NCBI GenBank assembly: GCA_016699615.1
Contig: CP064984.1
Span: forward strand, 2,886,001-2,950,000
Origin: Sphingobacteriales bacterium
GTDB lineage: Bacteria; Bacteroidota; Bacteroidia; Chitinophagales; JADIYW01
Reading direction: 5' to 3'
Length of the DNA stretch: 64,000 nt
Position numbers and translations under genes: made by a program. Positions 60,947 to 64,000 of this stretch are shown here, piece after piece. Below the pieces are notes generated by a model, which saw only the letters and a program-made list of their open reading frames with translations, was not told where the DNA came from and searched no databases. Every line of letters starts with the position of its first letter. The first letter of the stretch is position 1.

Positions 60947-61813
60947 ATGAACGAAGTAGCACACATTATAGAATGTCCAAGAGATGCCATGCAAGGTATC
61001 AAAACATTTATTCCTACAACTAAAAAAATAGAATACTTAAATGCATTACTTAAAGTTGGACTCCATACTTTAGATTGTGGTAGTTTTGTATCCAACAAAT
61101 CTATACCACAAATGGCAGATACATTTGCTGTTATTCCACAATTAGATTTATCTGACACCAATACCAGACTTTCAGTAATTATTGGCAATACACGTGGTGC
61201 TGAAGAAGCTTGCCAATTTGATGAAATTACATATTTAGGTTACCCATTTTCAATATCTGAAACATTTCAATTAAGAAATACAAATTGTACTTTAGAAGAA
61301 TCATTACAAAGAGTTGAAGAAATAAAAAATATTTCAGATTGCTATGGAAAAAAATTTGTCGCCTATATTTCAATGGCTTTTGGCAATCCATACAATGATT
61401 TGTATGATGTTGCGCTTGTAGAACATTGGATTGAAAGATTATTAGAATTAGATATTACAAGATTCTCAATTTCAGATACAATTGGTGTAGCAAAACCTGA
61501 AATTATAACAGAACTATTTTCCATCTTAAAAAATGATTTTCCAGAAATTGGTTTTGGCGCACATTTTCATACAACAAAAGACACTTGGCGAGAAAAAGTG
61601 GATGCAGCTTGGGACGCAGGTTGCAATAGATTTGATGGCGCAATCAATGGTTTTGGTGGTTGCCCAATGGCAAAAGATGATTTGACTGGAAATATGCCAA
61701 CAGAAAATCTACTAGCCTATTTTAATGAAAAACATGTAGAGTTAAACTTGAATTTTGATGCATTTGACGAAGCAAAAATAATTGCCAATCAACTATTTAC
61801 TACTTATAAATAA
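60947..61813 (+). CDS. Hydroxymethylglutaryl-CoA lyase
   Basis: 288 residues of the HMGL/DRE-TIM family. 'VAHIIECPRDAMQGIKTFI' is the (degenerate) N-terminal catalytic motif; 'FSISDTIGVAKPEII' and 'GFGAHFHTTKDTW' carry metal-binding His; 'FDGAINGFGGCPMAKDDLTGNMPTENLLAYF' contains the family-specific G-x-GGCP motif with the active-site Cys. Splits HMG-CoA to acetoacetate and acetyl-CoA in leucine breakdown. No other leucine-pathway gene is adjacent. Confidence 0.9.
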   Translation: MNEVAHIIECPRDAMQGIKTFIPTTKKIEYLNALLKVGLHTLDCGSFVSNKSIPQMADTFAVIPQLDLSDTNTRLSVIIGNTRGAEEACQFDEITYLGYPFSISETFQLRNTNCTLEESLQRVEEIKNISDCYGKKFVAYISMAFGNPYNDLYDVALVEHWIERLLELDITRFSISDTIGVAKPEIITELFSILKNDFPEIGFGAHFHTTKDTWREKVDAAWDAGCNRFDGAINGFGGCPMAKDDLTGNMPTENLLAYFNEKHVELNLNFDAFDEAKIIANQLFTTYK

Positions 61814-61897
61814 GTAAATTCTATTACTTTAAAAAAGTTGTCAGAATTATATTAAAAAAGGATACTTTTGTCTCTTAATTTTTTATAAAATAGAGAA

Positions 61898-63004
61898 ATG
61901 AACTACAATTTATTATTAAAAGTATCTATAATAAATTTCATTATACTATCTATTCTTGGTGTTTTGCTAAGATTTATTGTTATCTACCCAATTTCATTTA
62001 TCACTTATAAGAATTTAAAACAAGCACATTCTCATTTAGTATTTAATGCAGTAATTACTCTATTTGGCACTATTTTATTAATTAAAAAATTTGAAATAGA
62101 ATATTTATATCAAACAAAATTCAAATATTCAATTGTCGTTTTAATATTTACAGCATATGGAATGTTATTTGCATTTTCGTATCAAGGATATAAATTAGTT
62201 AGTATAATTTTTCACAAACAACATACAATAATTCTATTAGCTTATAAGTTATTGTTATTCTTCTTGGTAGTTTCAAGTATTGCACCATTTTGTTTAGGTT
62301 ATTTAATGAAAAGTAATCTTGCATATTCACCAATATATTACAATACAGTTTACTTTTACTTGCATTTTCAGTACAATGGTTTCTTTATTTTCATCATTAT
62401 TCTATTGGTTTTATTGAACTTAAAAAAAGATAAAGACACGAATAAAATTAAGCTATTTTTGTATACATATGCATCTTCTGTAATTCTAACTTATACTATT
62501 TCATTATTATGGCATAATGCAAATCCAATAAAATACACCATATCATTTATTGGTTCTGCACTTCAATGTATATCTATTTATTTTCTATTCCAAACATCAA
62601 AGTTTAGTTTTGCGAATACATATAAAAACAAAAATTATTTATTACTATTTATAACTTTATGTTATATTGCAAAATTAGTAATGCAATTAATAATAAGCAT
62701 TCCACTTTTTTCACATAGTTTTATTACAAACAGAAATATTATTATTGCATTCTTACATTTAACTTTAATTGGTGTGGTATGGCTTAGTTTTTACTATAAT
62801 GCTACCAAACATATAAAACAATGGAATTATCACATCTTTGTCTTTTGTATTATATTTATCACTACTGAAGTTTTATTATTTATTAGTTCAATTTTACCAA
62901 TACAAAACATTGCAAACTATCTATTTTACACAAGTATTTTTTTCCCAATTAGTTTAGTTGGCATTTATAAACACTCTACAAAAAATGCATTAGACAAAAT
63001 ATAG
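61898..63004 (+). CDS. Polytopic membrane protein with membrane-embedded histidines, unknown function
   Basis: 368 residues and about 11-12 hydrophobic helices. It has conserved-looking histidines inside or at membrane segments: 'LKQAHSHLVFNAVITLFG' (HSH) near the N-terminus, 'YFYLHFQYNGFFIFIIIL' in the middle, and 'HNANPIKY' later. This pattern resembles a family of Bacteroidota proteins found near respiratory or nitric-oxide genes and recalls heme-copper oxidase subunit I helices, but no complete ligand set is visible. Placed 94 bases upstream of norC on the same strand, separated from it by the palindrome at 63007. Function unknown. Confidence 0.7.
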   Translation: MNYNLLLKVSIINFIILSILGVLLRFIVIYPISFITYKNLKQAHSHLVFNAVITLFGTILLIKKFEIEYLYQTKFKYSIVVLIFTAYGMLFAFSYQGYKLVSIIFHKQHTIILLAYKLLLFFLVVSSIAPFCLGYLMKSNLAYSPIYYNTVYFYLHFQYNGFFIFIIILLVLLNLKKDKDTNKIKLFLYTYASSVILTYTISLLWHNANPIKYTISFIGSALQCISIYFLFQTSKFSFANTYKNKNYLLLFITLCYIAKLVMQLIISIPLFSHSFITNRNIIIAFLHLTLIGVVWLSFYYNATKHIKQWNYHIFVFCIIFITTEVLLFISSILPIQNIANYLFYTSIFFPISLVGIYKHSTKNALDKI

Positions 63005-63006
63005 TT

Positions 63007-63030
63007 GAAATATGACATATATCATATTTC
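63007..63030 (+). promoter_or_regulatory. Perfect palindrome upstream of norC, candidate Crp/Fnr-type operator
   Basis: GAAATATGA (63007-63015), CATATA, TCATATTTC (63022-63030): 9-bp inverted repeat with a 6-base spacer, the symmetry of Crp/Fnr-family sites (here ATGA-N6-TCAT). A TATCTTTT at 63069-63076 could be the -7 box; the palindrome centre would then be ~65 bases upstream of the start of transcription, as for class I activators. The regulator is not in the window; NO-responsive relatives (NnrR, HcpR) control nor genes elsewhere. The role is inference. Confidence 0.55.
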
Positions 63031-63098
63031 AAATAAAAATATTTTTTCAATTTTGTATAGGATAATCGTATCTTTTAATCTTATAAATTATAAATAAT

Positions 63099-63794
63099 AT
63101 GTTAACTAAATCACAAGCACGACTGTTCTTTATTCTAGGTACAGTTCTGTTTTCAGGTGTATTTTTATTTCTCACAGTAGATTCAATAAAAAAAGTACCA
63201 GAGCAAACAAATCAGGAAAAATTATCTGAAGAAGTAAATAATGGAAAGATATTATGGGAAAAGAATAATTGCATGGGATGCCATACCATACTAGGTGAAG
63301 GTGCTTACTATGCACCAGAGCTTACAAGAACCGTAGAACGAAGAGGAAAAGAATGGTTAAAAATTTTCTTAAAAGATCCACAAGCAATGTACCCAAATGA
63401 AAGAAAAATGGTACAATATAATTTTACAGATAAAGAAATTGATGATATCGTTGCATTTTTAGATTGGATAGGAAAAATTGACTTAAACGGATTTCCTGCA
63501 AAACCAGATTTACAAACAAGTAGTACAACAACAAGTTCAAGTTCGAGTACAGTTTCTACAACAGCCCAACCAGAGAAATTCAAACAATTATGCTCTGCTT
63601 GTCATTCAATTGGTGGTGTTGGCGGAAAAGTTGGACCAGCTTTAGATGGTGTGGGCAGTAGATTAGACGAAACATATATGCATAATTGGATTAAAGATCC
63701 ACAAGCAGTAAAACCAGGTACAGCAATGCCTAAGCTACCTTTGTCAGATGAAGAAATAAATGAATTAGTTAGCTTCTTGATTACACTAAAATAA
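63099..63794 (+). CDS. norC: Nitric oxide reductase subunit C with an additional cytochrome c domain
   Basis: 231 residues: N-terminal membrane anchor (FFILGTVLFSGVFLFLTV), first c-type heme motif Cys58-Met-Gly-Cys61-His62 in 'NNCMGCHTILGEGAYYAPELT' (the NorC signature), Met104 as likely ligand, then a Ser/Thr-rich linker (~140-157) and a second heme motif Cys165-Ser-Ala-Cys168-His169 with 'GTAMPKLPLSDEEI' (Met210). Standard NorC is ~150 residues with one heme; here an extra monoheme domain is fused. Together with NorB it reduces NO to N2O at the outer face of the cytoplasmic membrane. norB follows after 25 bases. Confidence 0.92.
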   Translation: MLTKSQARLFFILGTVLFSGVFLFLTVDSIKKVPEQTNQEKLSEEVNNGKILWEKNNCMGCHTILGEGAYYAPELTRTVERRGKEWLKIFLKDPQAMYPNERKMVQYNFTDKEIDDIVAFLDWIGKIDLNGFPAKPDLQTSSTTTSSSSSTVSTTAQPEKFKQLCSACHSIGGVGGKVGPALDGVGSRLDETYMHNWIKDPQAVKPGTAMPKLPLSDEEINELVSFLITLK

Positions 63795-63819
63795 ATATTT
63801 AACCTATAAATTAATACTT

Positions 63820-64000
63820 ATGAGATATAAATCACAAAAATTAGCATATTGGTATTTTGCAACTTGCATATTATTGCTAAGTCTACAAATTATCTATGGA
63901 TTTATAATGGGCTTTGCACATGTAGGCTTAGATGTTTTACATGATTTAATACCATTCAATACAGCACGTGCAACACACACAAATTTACTTGTAGTTTGGC
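63820..64000 (+). CDS. norB: Nitric oxide reductase subunit B, N-terminal part
   Basis: The first 60 residues only; the window ends in frame. 'KLAYWYFATCILLLSLQIIYGFIMGFAHVG' is TM1, and 'IPFNTARATHTNLLVVW' carries the start of TM2 with the conserved His-Thr-Asn motif of cytochrome c NO reductases (heme-ligand region). The catalytic heme b/Fe site is outside the window. Transcribed with norC. Confidence 0.9.
   Translation, partial: MRYKSQKLAYWYFATCILLLSLQIIYGFIMGFAHVGLDVLHDLIPFNTARATHTNLLVVW

Overview
This is AT-rich DNA (roughly 30% GC) from a member of the Bacteroidota. The evidence is an outer-membrane receptor with a carboxypeptidase-regulatory-like N-terminus, PorT and a cargo protein of the type IX secretion system (T9SS), DUF1573, DUF3098, DUF4230, lipoproteins with a serine/alanine-cysteine-lysine-lysine lipobox end, few visible Shine-Dalgarno sites, promoters of the TTTG-N18-20-TAnnTTTG type, and a tmRNA tag ending in ALAA. 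Genus is not resolvable from the window; a Chitinophagales or Sphingobacteriales-like lineage is a guess.

Layout. 1-2330: the 3' end of a DUF3732 (SMC/RecN-like) ATPase, a tRNA-Ser/tRNA-Pro pair with its promoter and terminator, and an IS4-like insertion sequence with 18-bp inverted repeats and a 7-bp target duplication. 2437-7377: MFS exporter, glutamate formiminotransferase broken by one stop, universal stress protein, SRPBCC and HEAT-repeat proteins, aquaporin. 7624-12468: outer-membrane beta-barrel protein, PepSY-like lipoprotein (broken), histidine kinase and response regulator (last 18 codons cut off by a TGA). 12555-14612: uppP, DUF3098 and ftsX. 14657-20229: acyltransferase, transglutaminase-like protein, then rplM-rpsI-rpsB-tsf-(lipoprotein)-pyrH. 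20226-26601: minus-strand housekeeping and membrane proteins.

26671-35362 is the most unusual part. A minus-strand array holds eight small lipoproteins and one GH5 glycoside hydrolase. Beside it lies a divergent LytTR response regulator with no kinase. Four intergenic regions, including the one between the regulator and the GH5 gene, carry the same two-part direct repeat (GTTCGTCGATTA on the minus strand, 20-bp period), and a fifth carries one half-site. The promoter and signal-peptide DNA is nearly identical between genes whose mature proteins are unrelated. I infer a LytTR-controlled surface lipoprotein regulon built by cassette duplication.

35378-47602: GNAT, a beta-helix protein, tRNA-Cys, folB, glutaryl-CoA dehydrogenase, TonB-dependent receptor, three-gene transhydrogenase (pntAA-pntAB-pntB), purB, DJ-1/PfpI protein and tmRNA. 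47686-58465: aminotransferase, DUF1573, fused E1 alpha/beta 2-oxoacid dehydrogenase, porT, menG/ubiE, engB, rpmE2, nucleotidyltransferase-like protein, and a metallophosphoesterase with a T9SS sorting domain. 58560-64000: ExbB/ExbD, DoxX, SDR, HMG-CoA lyase, a histidine-containing membrane protein, and the start of a cytochrome c nitric oxide reductase operon (norC with an extra cytochrome domain, norB cut by the window edge) behind a perfect palindrome.

A caution for every broken gene here: ten single-base indels, all explainable as a gain or loss in a short homopolymer, disrupt seven genes, including rpsI and ftsX, which are normally essential. Most are therefore more likely consensus errors than biology. 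Three in-frame stops (formiminotransferase, PepSY protein, response regulator) are substitutions and may or may not be real.
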